Part shown: piece by piece, positions 1 through 8,334 of the stretch
Layout: each line of letters begins with the position of its first letter
How positions within the stretch are numbered: the stretch's first letter is position 1
Assembly (NCBI GenBank): GCA_018818105.1
Contig: JAHISK010000056.1
Location: 1 to 35,756 of the forward strand
DNA: 35,756 bases
Direction of reading: 5' to 3'
Origin: Candidatus Omnitrophota bacterium
GTDB taxonomy: Bacteria; Omnitrophota; Gorgyraeia; Duberdicusellales; 4484-171
Program-made: the position numbers and the translations under genes
Notes under the pieces: generated by a model
Databases searched by the model: none
Seen by the model: the letters and a program-made list of their open reading frames with translations, nothing else
What the model was told of the DNA's origin: nothing

Positions 1-1212
1 AGAAAGCCGGTAATATTTGTGAAAAATATTAATAAGGAGTTTTACAAGGCGGTGGATAATTTTTACCGGTTGAAAAATGATAAGTTGAGGTTTGTTGGTG
101 TTACGGGGACAAATGGTAAAACTACAACGTCTCACTTTATTGGGGATTTTCTCCGATATTCGGGGAAACAGGCCTCTTTAATAGGTACATTAACGTACAA
201 AGTTGGGGCTAAGGTTTATAATTCAACTCATACAACTCCGGAGTATCTTTCTTTGAAGAAAATGATTAAACACCTTGATGGTAGGGGTGACCAATTTATA
301 GTAATGGAGGTTTCCTCGCACGCTATAGATCAGAAGCGGATAGAAGGCATTGGTTTTGAAGTTTGCGTGTTTACTAATTTGACGCGGGATCATTTAGATT
401 ATCACAAGACAATAAAAAATTATTTTGATGTGAAGAGGCTTTTTTTTATAAATAATAAAAGGTGTATGGCTGTTATAAATGTCGACGATTCCTACGGGCG
501 GCGGTTAAGAAAAGATGTTTTGGGCCAAATATCTTATGGAATAGACCGTAGGGCGGATTTAGGCGCGGCTAATATTAAGTTAGCGAAAGAATTTACGGTT
601 TTTGATTTAATCTATAAAGGAAAGAGGCAGGTGGTTAAAACATCTTTTTTAGGCAGGCATAATGTTTCAAATATCTTAGCGGCGGCGGGGGCGGTTCTTT
701 CGTTAGGAATATCTTTTGAGATGATTGTTGGGGCTATTCCATTTTTAAAGGCGGTACCGGGGCGGTTGGAGAAGGTGGCTAATGATATTTTTGTTGATTA
801 CGCGCATACTCCTGACGCGATAGAGAAAGTTCTTATTGTTTTAAAACAAATAGGTTATGGTCGTATTGTTTTAGTTTTTGGCTGTGGAGGAGATAGAGAT
901 AAAGGAAAAAGGGTTGTTATGGGGCGGCTTGCCTCTAGTTTTTCTACATTTTCAATAATTACTTCGGATAATCCGCGCGGCGAGTGTCCAAATAAGATTT
1001 GTTCTCAGATTGCAGGCGGGTTTAGGAATAACAATTATCAAATAATAGTTGATAGAGAAGAAGCTATTAAAAAAGCAATCAGCGTTAAAAGTAAGTATAA
1101 AAATTGTTGCGTGCTCATTGCCGGTAAGGGGCATGAGGAATATCAGATTATTGGGGATAAGACAATTCAATTTAGCGATTCGGAAGTTGTTAAGTCCCAT
1201 GTGGCGGGGTGA
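1..1212 (+). CDS. murE: UDP-MurNAc-tripeptide ligase MurE, 5' end cut by window
   Basis: Cytoplasmic Mur ligase that adds the third stem-peptide residue to UDP-MurNAc-L-Ala-D-Glu. Bases 1-18 are open in the same frame and read RKPVIF. That sequence runs into the central domain as in E. coli MurE, so the GTG at 19 is an internal codon and the N-terminal domain (about 85-100 residues) lies outside the window. Counting from that GTG, the ATP loop TGTNGKTT is at residues 29-36. The motif DNPR at 317-320 is, by family knowledge, the signature of enzymes that use meso-diaminopimelate rather than lysine. The central and C-terminal ligase domains are complete. It is the first gene of the dcw cluster here, and murF follows after a 212-base palindromic spacer. 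Confidence 0.95.
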   Translation, partial: RKPVIFVKNINKEFYKAVDNFYRLKNDKLRFVGVTGTNGKTTTSHFIGDFLRYSGKQASLIGTLTYKVGAKVYNSTHTTPEYLSLKKMIKHLDGRGDQFIVMEVSSHAIDQKRIEGIGFEVCVFTNLTRDHLDYHKTIKNYFDVKRLFFINNKRCMAVINVDDSYGRRLRKDVLGQISYGIDRRADLGAANIKLAKEFTVFDLIYKGKRQVVKTSFLGRHNVSNILAAAGAVLSLGISFEMIVGAIPFLKAVPGRLEKVANDIFVDYAHTPDAIEKVLIVLKQIGYGRIVLVFGCGGDRDKGKRVVMGRLASSFSTFSIITSDNPRGECPNKICSQIAGGFRNNNYQIIVDREEAIKKAISVKSKYKNCCVLIAGKGHEEYQIIGDKTIQFSDSEVVKSHVAG

Positions 1213-1214
1213 TA

Positions 1215-1395
1215 TATAAAAAACTAAATATATTCGCTCAGGTTCAAATGTGTGCTTCGCATCATATCAGATTCATCTAAAAACGCTTGACTCGCCCATT
1301 TGTAAATGGGCTCAAACAAGAAGCGTTTTTGCGCTGCGCGCCGATAAACCCGATATTCACATTTGAAGAATCGCTCATATATTTAGTTTTTTATA
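1215..1395. repeat. Nested palindromic element between murE and murF
   Basis: Four inverted repeats are nested one inside another. A perfect 19-base pair lies at 1215-1233 / 1377-1395, TTCAAATGTG at 1243-1252 pairs with 1358-1367, AAAAACGCTT at 1279-1288 pairs with 1321-1330, and GCCCATTT at 1294-1301 pairs with 1304-1311. The whole spacer could fold into one long interrupted hairpin or cruciform. It has no reading frame worth calling. Its architecture matches the element at 32001-32146 although the sequence differs. It could be a non-autonomous mobile element (MITE-like) or an RNA hairpin acting in the operon; the sequence does not decide. Confidence 0.8.
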
Positions 1396-1424
1396 GTATT
1401 CTGCTAAAGGTTGTTTAAAGAAAG

Positions 1425-2762
1425 ATGTTATTTAACGATTTTAAATTATTAGAACGTTTATTGAAGCCGGTTAATATATCAAATATTTATCATTTTAAAC
1501 CGTTTGATAAGTTTTCTATTGACTCCCGAACTATAAAAAAAGGAGAGGGGTTTATTGCTATTGCTGGTAAACATCATGATGGGCATAAATTTATCTCTGA
1601 GGCTCAAAGGAAAGGCGCCTCTTTCATTGTTGCTTCAAAAGAGTTGGTGGCTAAACCTAAAGTTCCTTTTTTTGTTGTTGATGACTCGCTTCATGCGTTA
1701 GGTGAAGTTGTTCGGTATATAAGGAAGAAGAGAAATCCCTATGTTTACGGTATTACAGGGTCCGTTGGAAAAACAACGACTAAAGAGATGTTAAGTTTTC
1801 TTCTTAGTGGCAGGTATCGAGTGTTAAAGAGCAGGGATACGGAAAATAATTTTTTGGGCGTAAGTAAAACATTTTTATCTTTGACTAATGAGAATGTAGC
1901 GGTTTTAGAGTTGGGGACGAATTCGCCAGGAGAGATAGAATCTTTATCGCGGTTATGTGTGCCGGATATAGGAATAATTACATTTATAAAACCGGTACAT
2001 TTAGAAGGGTTGGGAAGTTTATCGGGGGTGTTTAAAGAAAAAACGGCGTTGTTACGTTTGAATCCTAAGATTAAAGCGGTGTTAAATGCTGATGACCCCT
2101 ATTTAAAAAAAGTTAATTTTAAAGGTAAAATATACTGGTTTGGACAAAGCAGAAGAAATGATTTATATTTTCGTCTTCATAAACAAGATTCAAAAAACTC
2201 TGTGTTTCTTGTCCAAAATAAGTTTGAGTTAGTTTTGCCGACTCAATTTTGCGGGTTTATTGCTAACGCTATGGCGGCGTTAGCCGGCAGCCATATTTTA
2301 AGGGGGGAGTTAAAAGATGATGTGAACAAACTGAATGAATTTAAGGGGTTTGCCCCTTTACGTATGCAAGCGCAAGATATCGGGCGATTTTTTGTCATAA
2401 ATGATTCTTATAATGCTAACCCTTATTCTTTTGAAGGGGCTTTAAAAGTGATAGAAAAATATTCTTTACCGAAAATTGCCGTGGTAGGCGATATGTTAGA
2501 GTTAGGTAAACGCAGCGTTTATTATCATCAAAATCTTGCTTTGATGATAATAAAGGCTAAATTTGATTGTTGTTTAGCTGTTGGTTCTTTTAGCCGGAGT
2601 TTAGTCCAACGGTTGAGGCAGTTAGGGTATAAGGGCGCGTATCATTTTTCTTCTCATAAAGATGTTGCTCAATTTATTAAAAAGAGAACAAAAAAAAGAT
2701 ATTTGATTTTTATTAAGGGTTCACGTAAGATGGAGTTGGAAAAAGTCTTAAATTATCTTTAG
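1425..2762 (+). CDS. murF: UDP-MurNAc-tripeptide:D-Ala-D-Ala ligase MurF
   Basis: Adds D-Ala-D-Ala to the UDP-MurNAc-tripeptide, completing the cytoplasmic pentapeptide precursor. The 445-residue length is normal. The N-terminal substrate domain carries SIDSRTIKKG at 31-40, the ATP loop ITGSVGKTT is at about 110-118, ELGTNSPGEI marks the central domain, and NDSYNANP is the classical MurF signature. The ATG at 1425 has only a weak purine-rich stretch (AAAGAAAG) in front. mraY follows after 20 bases, as in most dcw clusters. Confidence 0.96.
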   Translation: MLFNDFKLLERLLKPVNISNIYHFKPFDKFSIDSRTIKKGEGFIAIAGKHHDGHKFISEAQRKGASFIVASKELVAKPKVPFFVVDDSLHALGEVVRYIRKKRNPYVYGITGSVGKTTTKEMLSFLLSGRYRVLKSRDTENNFLGVSKTFLSLTNENVAVLELGTNSPGEIESLSRLCVPDIGIITFIKPVHLEGLGSLSGVFKEKTALLRLNPKIKAVLNADDPYLKKVNFKGKIYWFGQSRRNDLYFRLHKQDSKNSVFLVQNKFELVLPTQFCGFIANAMAALAGSHILRGELKDDVNKLNEFKGFAPLRMQAQDIGRFFVINDSYNANPYSFEGALKVIEKYSLPKIAVVGDMLELGKRSVYYHQNLALMIIKAKFDCCLAVGSFSRSLVQRLRQLGYKGAYHFSSHKDVAQFIKKRTKKRYLIFIKGSRKMELEKVLNYL

Positions 2763-2782
2763 CGAACAGAAGGAGTTTTTTT

Positions 2783-3865
2783 ATGCTTTATCATATTCTT
2801 TATCCGTTAAAACAGTATTTTTCAGTATTAAACGTTACTCAGTATATTACTTTTAGAGGGGGGTGTGCCTTTATTACTTCGTTTCTTCTTGTTATGTTTT
2901 TATGGGATTTTACTATAAAACGGCTAAAGAGGTTAAAGATTGTGGAAAAAATAGATATGTATGGCCACGTTCATTTAGAATCGTTGCATGAGGGGAAAAA
3001 AGGAACGCCTACGATGGGGGGAATTTTAATCATTTTTTCCGTACTTATGTCGACATTGTTATGGGCAAAATGGGATAACTATTTTATTTGGTTGAGTTTA
3101 TTTGTTATGGTCGCGTTAGCATTGATTGGGTTGCGTGACGATATTTTAAAGATAAAAAGAGGTAAAGGTCTTTCTCGTTGGCAAAAGTTAATCAGTCAGA
3201 GCGTTGTAGGTGTAATTTTAGGTATTTTGGTTGTTGTTAGTAAAGAATCAACAACAACGTTAGATTTCCCTTTTTTAAAGAACGTAGTATTGAATTTAGG
3301 GTATTTTTATATATTTTGGGCTGCTTTTGTTATTGTTGCTACTTCTAACGCGGTTAATTTTACCGATGGATTAGATGGTTTAGCTATAGGCGCTTTAGTT
3401 ATTAATTGTTTGCTTTTTGCCGTGTTAAGTTATGTTGTTGGGCATTTAAAGTTTGCTGGGTATCTTTTAATTCCTTATGTGTCGGGAAGCGGAGAGTTAG
3501 CTGTTTTGTGCTTGGCGTTGGTAGGCGCGGGGTTAGGATTTTTATGGTTTAACGCGTATCCCGCTCAAGTTTTTATGGGTGACGTAGGTGCTTTAGCGTT
3601 GGGCGGAGTTATTGGCGTTATCGCTTTGTTTATTAAGAAAGAGTTTTTGCTTGTTATTAGCGGCGGTTTATTTGTTTCCGAAGCCCTAACTGTTATATTA
3701 CAAATACTTTCTGTGAAATTAAGAGGAAAAAAACTTTTTCTTGCTGCTCCATTACATCATCATTTACAGCTTCTAGGATGGAAAGAGCCTAAGATAATTG
3801 TGCGGCTTTGGATTGTTACTATTATGTGTGTGGTTGCTTCGTTGCTTACTTTGAAGATGAGATAA
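2783..3865 (+). CDS. mraY: Phospho-MurNAc-pentapeptide transferase MraY
   Basis: Polytopic inner-membrane enzyme that transfers phospho-MurNAc-pentapeptide to undecaprenyl phosphate, giving lipid I. The 360-residue protein has about ten hydrophobic segments and all the family hallmarks: an Asp pair DD at 119-120, NFTDGLDGL at 192-200, MGDVG at 265-269 and the HHH triad at 325-327 on the last cytoplasmic loop. A good Shine-Dalgarno site (AAGGAG) precedes the ATG at 2783. Its end is followed by the G-rich heptad array that leads into murD. Confidence 0.97.
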   Translation: MLYHILYPLKQYFSVLNVTQYITFRGGCAFITSFLLVMFLWDFTIKRLKRLKIVEKIDMYGHVHLESLHEGKKGTPTMGGILIIFSVLMSTLLWAKWDNYFIWLSLFVMVALALIGLRDDILKIKRGKGLSRWQKLISQSVVGVILGILVVVSKESTTTLDFPFLKNVVLNLGYFYIFWAAFVIVATSNAVNFTDGLDGLAIGALVINCLLFAVLSYVVGHLKFAGYLLIPYVSGSGELAVLCLALVGAGLGFLWFNAYPAQVFMGDVGALALGGVIGVIALFIKKEFLLVISGGLFVSEALTVILQILSVKLRGKKLFLAAPLHHHLQLLGWKEPKIIVRLWIVTIMCVVASLLTLKMR

Positions 3866-3874
3866 GATAAGAGA

Positions 3875-3909
3875 AGGGTCAAGGGTCAAGGGGCAAGGGT
3901 CAAGGAAGA
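3875..3909 (+). repeat. G-rich heptad array with a quadruplex pattern before murD
   Basis: Five tandem 7-base units of the type AGGGTCA, the third with G for T (AGGGGCA) and the last degenerate (AGGAAGA). Because each unit carries GGG, bases 3876-3899 hold four G-tracts with loops of 4, 4 and 3 bases, which meets the standard G-quadruplex pattern on the mRNA-like strand. More loosely 7-periodic G-rich sequence continues to about 3950. The array occupies the mraY-murD spacer. Confidence 0.85.
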
Positions 3910-3972
3910 GAAGAAGAAAAAGATGTGGGGCGAGGGAGCAGGGAAGGCAAGGATAGATTATTTTTCATTAAT

Positions 3973-5214
3973 ATGGATATAAATGATGTTAATAGAGTAT
4001 GTGTCGTTGGGTGGGGTAAGAGTGGTCGTTCTTTATGTAAGTTGCTTCTAGAATTAGGTAAAAAGGTTAAAATTAGTGAGATAAAGGAAAGAAGCGCGTT
4101 TAGCACCGCGGTAATAGATGAATTTATAGATAAAGGAGTAGAATTTGAGTTCGGTGGCAACAGCGATAAGTTTATAAAAGAATCGCAGTTAGTAGTTTTA
4201 AGTCCCGGTGTAGATACCGCTAATTCGGACGCTTGCAAAATAGCTAAAACTTATGATATAGATGTTGTTGGAGAAATTGAGCTTTCTTTTTGGTTGACAC
4301 AGGCGCAAGTAATTGCTATCACTGGAACTAATGGAAAAACTACTACGTCCCAGCTTACGCGGCAGGTGCTTAAGAAAAAAAGGAAAAGAGTTTTTTTAGG
4401 AGGAAATATTGGGATTCCATTTTCCTCTTTTGTGTTAGAAACTAAAAAAGATGATTTGGTTGTTTTAGAGATTAGTTCTTTTCAGCTAGAAACTATTAGG
4501 GAGTTTAAGCCTCATGTTTCAGCGTTACTTAATATTGCTTCTGATCATCTTGACCGGTATGTGAATTTTTCGGATTATTTCGACGCGAAGATGAATATAT
4601 TTATGAATCAGGATAAAAATGACTGGGCGTTAATTAATAATAAGCTGGATTTAAATGGGATTAAGGATAGGGTTAATTCTAAAGTTCTCCGGTTTTCCAA
4701 TGAGTTTTCTAATGAAAACTTTTCGTGCGCGTACAAAATCGGCAGTATCTTTGGTGTAAGTAGAGAAGAATGTGATGATGTTTTTAGGTCGTTTAAGGGG
4801 TTAGCTCACCGGATGCAGTTTGTAAGGCGCCTGCGGCAGATAGATTTCATCAATGATTCTAAAGCTACAAATCCTACTTCAACTGTTTGGGCTCTTAGTA
4901 ATGTGACGTCTTCTGTGTTGCTCATTGCCGGAGGTAAAGATAAAGGATTGGATTTTTCAGAGATTATTCCTCATTTAGATAAGGTGAAAAAAGTGTTTCT
5001 TTTTGGAGAAGCCTCGGTAAAAATTAAAAATGAAATCAGCCCGTATGTTAAAACCGAAGTTTTTACTTCGTTAAGAGATAGTGTGAATAAGTCTTTTCAG
5101 GAGGCTACGGCTTCTGATGTCATTCTTTTATCTCCGATGTGTTCAAGTTATGATATGTTCACTGATTATGTTGATAGAGGGAATAGATTCATTGAAATAG
5201 TAAATAATCTTTAG
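3973..5214 (+). CDS. murD: UDP-MurNAc-L-Ala:D-Glu ligase MurD
   Basis: Adds D-glutamate to UDP-MurNAc-L-Ala in the cytoplasm. The frame is open from a GTG at 3925, but that first stretch is translated heptad-repeat DNA. I choose the ATG at 3973 (413 residues) because the protein then begins a few residues before the Rossmann-like N-terminal motif VVGWGKSG. The ATP loop TGTNGKTT is at 117-124 and the late motif NDSKATNP is diagnostic of MurD. No convincing ribosome binding site precedes 3973; the nearest purine run is about 20 bases away. The TAG stop is the first three bases of a heptad array. Confidence 0.93.
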   Translation: MDINDVNRVCVVGWGKSGRSLCKLLLELGKKVKISEIKERSAFSTAVIDEFIDKGVEFEFGGNSDKFIKESQLVVLSPGVDTANSDACKIAKTYDIDVVGEIELSFWLTQAQVIAITGTNGKTTTSQLTRQVLKKKRKRVFLGGNIGIPFSSFVLETKKDDLVVLEISSFQLETIREFKPHVSALLNIASDHLDRYVNFSDYFDAKMNIFMNQDKNDWALINNKLDLNGIKDRVNSKVLRFSNEFSNENFSCAYKIGSIFGVSREECDDVFRSFKGLAHRMQFVRRLRQIDFINDSKATNPTSTVWALSNVTSSVLLIAGGKDKGLDFSEIIPHLDKVKKVFLFGEASVKIKNEISPYVKTEVFTSLRDSVNKSFQEATASDVILLSPMCSSYDMFTDYVDRGNRFIEIVNNL

Positions 5215-5239
5215 CGCATAGCGTATAGCGGATAGAGTA
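5212..5239 (+). repeat. Heptad array starting at the murD stop codon
   Basis: Four 7-base units: TAGCGCA, TAGCGTA, TAGCGGA and the diverged TAGAGTA. The first TAG is the murD stop codon. The array fills about half of the 46-base spacer to ftsW, and no Shine-Dalgarno sequence is visible between it and the ftsW ATG. Confidence 0.8.
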
Positions 5240-5260
5240 AATAGATAATAAAATTATTGA

Positions 5261-6364
5261 ATGAAAGTAATAAAAAAAGAACGAAAACTTATTTTTATGG
5301 CTATAGTGGCATTAACGTTGTTTGGAACATTAATGGTGTATGAGTCTTCTAGTTTATATGCCTATAAAAATTTAGCCGATGCGTCCTATTTTTTTAAAAA
5401 ACAGTTTATTTTTTTTCTTGTTGGGTTAAGTGTTTTTTTTTCAATGTTATTTTTGGATTTAGAGTTATTAAGAAAGCATAATAAAGAGTTTTTAATTTCT
5501 ATTATTTTTTTTCTTATCCTAATTATTTTTATTGGTAAAAAAGTGGGTGGTTCAAAAAGATGGTTTTATTTTCTCGGTTTTAATTTTCAGCCTTCGGAAT
5601 TGCTTAAAGTTGCTTTTCTGTTATACTGCGCTGATTATTTCAGTCGTAAAGATGGCCTAATTAAAAATTTTAAGGCGGGCTTGGTGCCTTTGGGCATTGT
5701 CTTGGGAGGAATTTGTATATTGTTGTTGTTGCAGCCCGATTTGGGAACGGCGCTTTTTTTAGTGATGTGGACATTTATTTATTTGTTTCTTTATGGCGCG
5801 AAACGTAAACATTTGGTTTTAATTATTGTTTTTGGGGTAATCGCGTCGTTTTTTCTTATAAAGTTTTATCCTTATCGATTTAAAAGAATACTTGCTTATT
5901 GTGATCCTTTCGCTGACCCTCAAGGGGCAGGGTTTCAGTCGATCCAGTCTCAAATTGCTTATGGTGAAGGAGGTATTTTCGGTGTAGGATTTGGGTCAAG
6001 TTGTCAAAAACTGTTTTTTCTTCCCGCGGCGCATACCGATTTTATTTTCTCTATTATTGCTGAGGAGTTTGGTTTATGGGGAGCATTATTAGTTCTTTAT
6101 GTTTTTTTTGTTATCCTATATAAGATGGGAAGTATTGCTGTTGGTATGGAGAATCGTTTTAAGCGAGGAATTTTGTGGGGAGTAGTTTTTATTTTTTCGT
6201 TGGAAGTGGTAATAAATGTTGGAGTCAGTTGTGGTTTATTGCCGATAACAGGTTTGCCTTTACCCTTTATAAGTTATGGTGGAAGTAATTTGATATCACA
6301 TTATATCCTTTTAGGATTGTTTTTTAACGCGTCACGTGGAGAAGAAGTAAGATGCAAGAAGTAA
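5261..6364 (+). CDS. ftsW: SEDS-family peptidoglycan polymerase FtsW
   Basis: Inner-membrane glycan polymerase of the divisome, which acts on lipid II together with a class B penicillin-binding protein. The 367 residues have ten or so hydrophobic segments. Family motifs are present: FQPSELLK at 109-116, QPDLGTALF near 158-166, AHTDFIFSIIAEE at 257-269 (Asp260 falls in the loop that I recall carries the essential Asp of SEDS proteins), and PFISYGGSNLI near the end. The last codons and the stop lie inside a heptad array that also contains the murG start, so the C-terminal RGEEVRCKK is partly repeat-encoded. RodA is the alternative; the position between murD and murG favours FtsW. Confidence 0.93.
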   Translation: MKVIKKERKLIFMAIVALTLFGTLMVYESSSLYAYKNLADASYFFKKQFIFFLVGLSVFFSMLFLDLELLRKHNKEFLISIIFFLILIIFIGKKVGGSKRWFYFLGFNFQPSELLKVAFLLYCADYFSRKDGLIKNFKAGLVPLGIVLGGICILLLLQPDLGTALFLVMWTFIYLFLYGAKRKHLVLIIVFGVIASFFLIKFYPYRFKRILAYCDPFADPQGAGFQSIQSQIAYGEGGIFGVGFGSSCQKLFFLPAAHTDFIFSIIAEEFGLWGALLVLYVFFVILYKMGSIAVGMENRFKRGILWGVVFIFSLEVVINVGVSCGLLPITGLPLPFISYGGSNLISHYILLGLFFNASRGEEVRCKK

Positions 6365-6395
6365 GATGTAAGAAACATAATGTAAGAAGCGGGAA
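6347..6395 (+). repeat. Heptad array spanning the ftsW stop and murG start
   Basis: Seven consecutive 7-base units: GTAAGAT, GCAAGAA, GTAAGAT, GTAAGAA, ACATAAT, GTAAGAA and the diverged GCGGGAA. The murG ATG (6352-6354) straddles units one and two, and the ftsW TAA (6362-6364) is inside unit three. The two genes therefore overlap by 13 bases within repeat DNA, and the first 13 or so residues of MurG are translated repeat. Confidence 0.88.
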
Positions 6396-7443
6396 CAAGA
6401 CATTATTAGTATGTGAAAGAAGTGGTGGGCATGTGTTTCCCGCGGTTGCTTTAGGAGAGCAGTTGCGTAAACATCAAAAAGATGTTTATTTCTTTGTTAC
6501 CGCGGCGTCTTTAAAATCTTACCTGCAAGAAAAGGAGTTTAAAGTTTATGGTAGGAGCTTTTCTTATCGTAATATAGTGTTTGAAAGTATTTGGCGCGCG
6601 GTAGAAGCGGTATGGATTCTTTTGGCTATAAGACCGAAACAAGTTATTGGTTTTGGCGGGAGAGACAGCTTTTTTTTGGTTTTGTTTAGCGCGATAGTAA
6701 GGTTGGATACGGCTATCTATGAGCCTAATATTATTTTTGGCAGAGCAAATAAAGTTCTTTCTTTTTTTGTCCGTAAAGTTTTATGCGGATTTTCTTCGAT
6801 AGAGGTTTCTCGATACAAAGGAAGTAGGGGGGGGGAAAATAAGGTTAAGGTTGTTGGGATACCGTTGAGGGATAATATTAAGATAATTAATAAAGATGAG
6901 GCCCGTAAAGCTTTAGGGTTTGACGCTAAACCGGTTATTTTATGTTTCGGAGGTAGTCAGGGAGCTTCTTTTATAAATAAGAGTTTTATTGCGTTTATTG
7001 AGGCTTCTAAATTAGATTATAATATAATCCATCTTACGGGTAAAAGAGATTACTTTCAAATTAGCCAATTATATAATAAAATAGATAAGAAAGCTTTTGT
7101 AAAGGATTTTTATTATTCAATGGAGACCCTTTACAGTGTTGCTGATTTAGTAATTTGTAGATCGGGAGCGTCTACTTTAGGTGAAATCGCGTATTATAAG
7201 TTACCATCGATTTTAATTCCTTATCCTAGCGGTGGCCGGCATCAGAGGAAAAATGCTTATTATTTTAGCCAAAGGCAGGCGGCGTATGTTTTTCTTCAAG
7301 AAAATTTTTCGTTTGATGAGTTTAAGCAAACGGTTGAAAGATTAATTCAGGATAGGCAATTAAGAAAGACGGTAAAGGATAATTTAGGGAAGATACGTTT
7401 AGGTGTTAAAGCGCGGGATTTTTATAACGATATTTGGTCCTAA
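6352..7443 (+). CDS. murG: Lipid II synthase MurG (GlcNAc transferase)
   Basis: Peripheral membrane GT28 glycosyltransferase that adds GlcNAc to lipid I. The 363-residue length is normal. The C-terminal donor domain is clear: FGGSQGASFINKSF, RSGASTLGEI and the loop PYPSGGRHQRKNA. The first glycine-rich loop is unusual. Most MurG proteins have GGTGGH, but here residues 21-27 read CERSGGH, so the first glycines and the threonine are replaced. No alternative in-frame ATG, GTG or TTG lies between 6352 and this loop, so the start inside the heptad array is the only standard choice. No Shine-Dalgarno site is present; coupling to ftsW translation is likely. Confidence 0.92.
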   Translation: MQEVRCKKHNVRSGNKTLLVCERSGGHVFPAVALGEQLRKHQKDVYFFVTAASLKSYLQEKEFKVYGRSFSYRNIVFESIWRAVEAVWILLAIRPKQVIGFGGRDSFFLVLFSAIVRLDTAIYEPNIIFGRANKVLSFFVRKVLCGFSSIEVSRYKGSRGGENKVKVVGIPLRDNIKIINKDEARKALGFDAKPVILCFGGSQGASFINKSFIAFIEASKLDYNIIHLTGKRDYFQISQLYNKIDKKAFVKDFYYSMETLYSVADLVICRSGASTLGEIAYYKLPSILIPYPSGGRHQRKNAYYFSQRQAAYVFLQENFSFDEFKQTVERLIQDRQLRKTVKDNLGKIRLGVKARDFYNDIWS

Positions 7444-7536
7444 TCGAAAGGTTTTTTATTTGACCTTCTAAATATTAGGAGAGGCAATTAGTAACTGTTA
7501 AGGAATAAACTTTCGCTCGTTATTAGGTGTTTAAGT

Positions 7537-8334
7537 ATGGTAAGATTATCTTTTTTAGTAGGAGTGTTTAGCTTTATAGTTTTAGGTGTAAGCTTTGCCG
7601 AGCCTAAGACGGATAGGCTTTTAAAATCCGATCATTTTGTTATTAACTATCATGAAAATGTAGAATATAGCTATGTTAGTGAAGTAAAAGACATATGCGA
7701 GAAATATTACAGGGTTATTACTCAGGAGTTTAGGTTAGTAAGAGATGAGGCGTGGCTTTGGGCTAATCGGGCTAAGATTTTTATTGCTAAAGATAAAGAG
7801 GAGTATTCGAGTAAGTTTAGGTGTCCGATTTGGGCGACGGCCTGTGTGAATTATCAAGATAAGGTAATTTATACCTATCCTGATCAGGAAAATTTTGCCG
7901 CTATTCTTATTCATGAGTTAACCCATATAATTTTTAGAGAGTATGTTGGTTTAGGAAAATTTCCTCTTTGGTTGGATGAAGCAGTTTCGTTATATATGGA
8001 AGATAAGTATTCTGATGATTCTCGTCCCAGAAGAGACTTTACGTTAATAGAAAGAGCAATAGCAGAAAATAGTTACATAAAACTAACCGATTTAAATAAG
8101 GTAACAGCTTTGACGTTGGGAAGTCAACCGAAAGATTATGTCAACTTGTTTTATTCTGAGGCGTTTTCCATAGTTTATTTTATAATCAAAAAATACAGCC
8201 AGGATAATCTTTATCGCCTTATGTATTTCTTGAGAAGAGGCTATGATTGTGAGGATGCGGTATCTAAAGCTGTCTATTCGATAAGAGGTTGGGAGGACTT
8301 TGAAACCAAATGGAAAAGATTTTATCAGGAGTAA
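7537..8334 (+). CDS. Secreted gluzincin metallopeptidase (peptidase MA-like)
   Basis: Predicted exported zinc peptidase. Residues 1-21 form a signal peptide (hydrophobic core, then a VSFA/EP cleavage-type site). The zinc motif HELTH is at 126-130 and a downstream WLDEA places the third ligand at Glu148, the gluzincin arrangement of the peptidase MA family. No membrane anchor follows, so it should act in the periplasm. The gene lies between murG and murC, and its 3' end overlaps murC by 25 bases, which ties it to the wall-synthesis operon. The substrate is unknown. A role in trimming envelope or divisome proteins is inference from position only. Confidence 0.85.
   Translation: MVRLSFLVGVFSFIVLGVSFAEPKTDRLLKSDHFVINYHENVEYSYVSEVKDICEKYYRVITQEFRLVRDEAWLWANRAKIFIAKDKEEYSSKFRCPIWATACVNYQDKVIYTYPDQENFAAILIHELTHIIFREYVGLGKFPLWLDEAVSLYMEDKYSDDSRPRRDFTLIERAIAENSYIKLTDLNKVTALTLGSQPKDYVNLFYSEAFSIVYFIIKKYSQDNLYRLMYFLRRGYDCEDAVSKAVYSIRGWEDFETKWKRFYQE

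Noticed and set aside
952-1200. Reverse-strand open frames such as 952-1200, 17504-17860 and 26543-26830
   Set aside because: Each lies opposite a well-identified gene and shows no family motif or ribosome binding site of its own.
3875-3909. CRISPR-like array
   Set aside because: Units are 7 bases and directly tandem, with no spacers or cas genes; the same holds for the other heptad arrays.
3925-3972. GTG start for murD at 3925
   Set aside because: The added 16 residues are translated G-rich repeat sequence and do not resemble MurD; the ATG at 3973 fits the family N-terminus.
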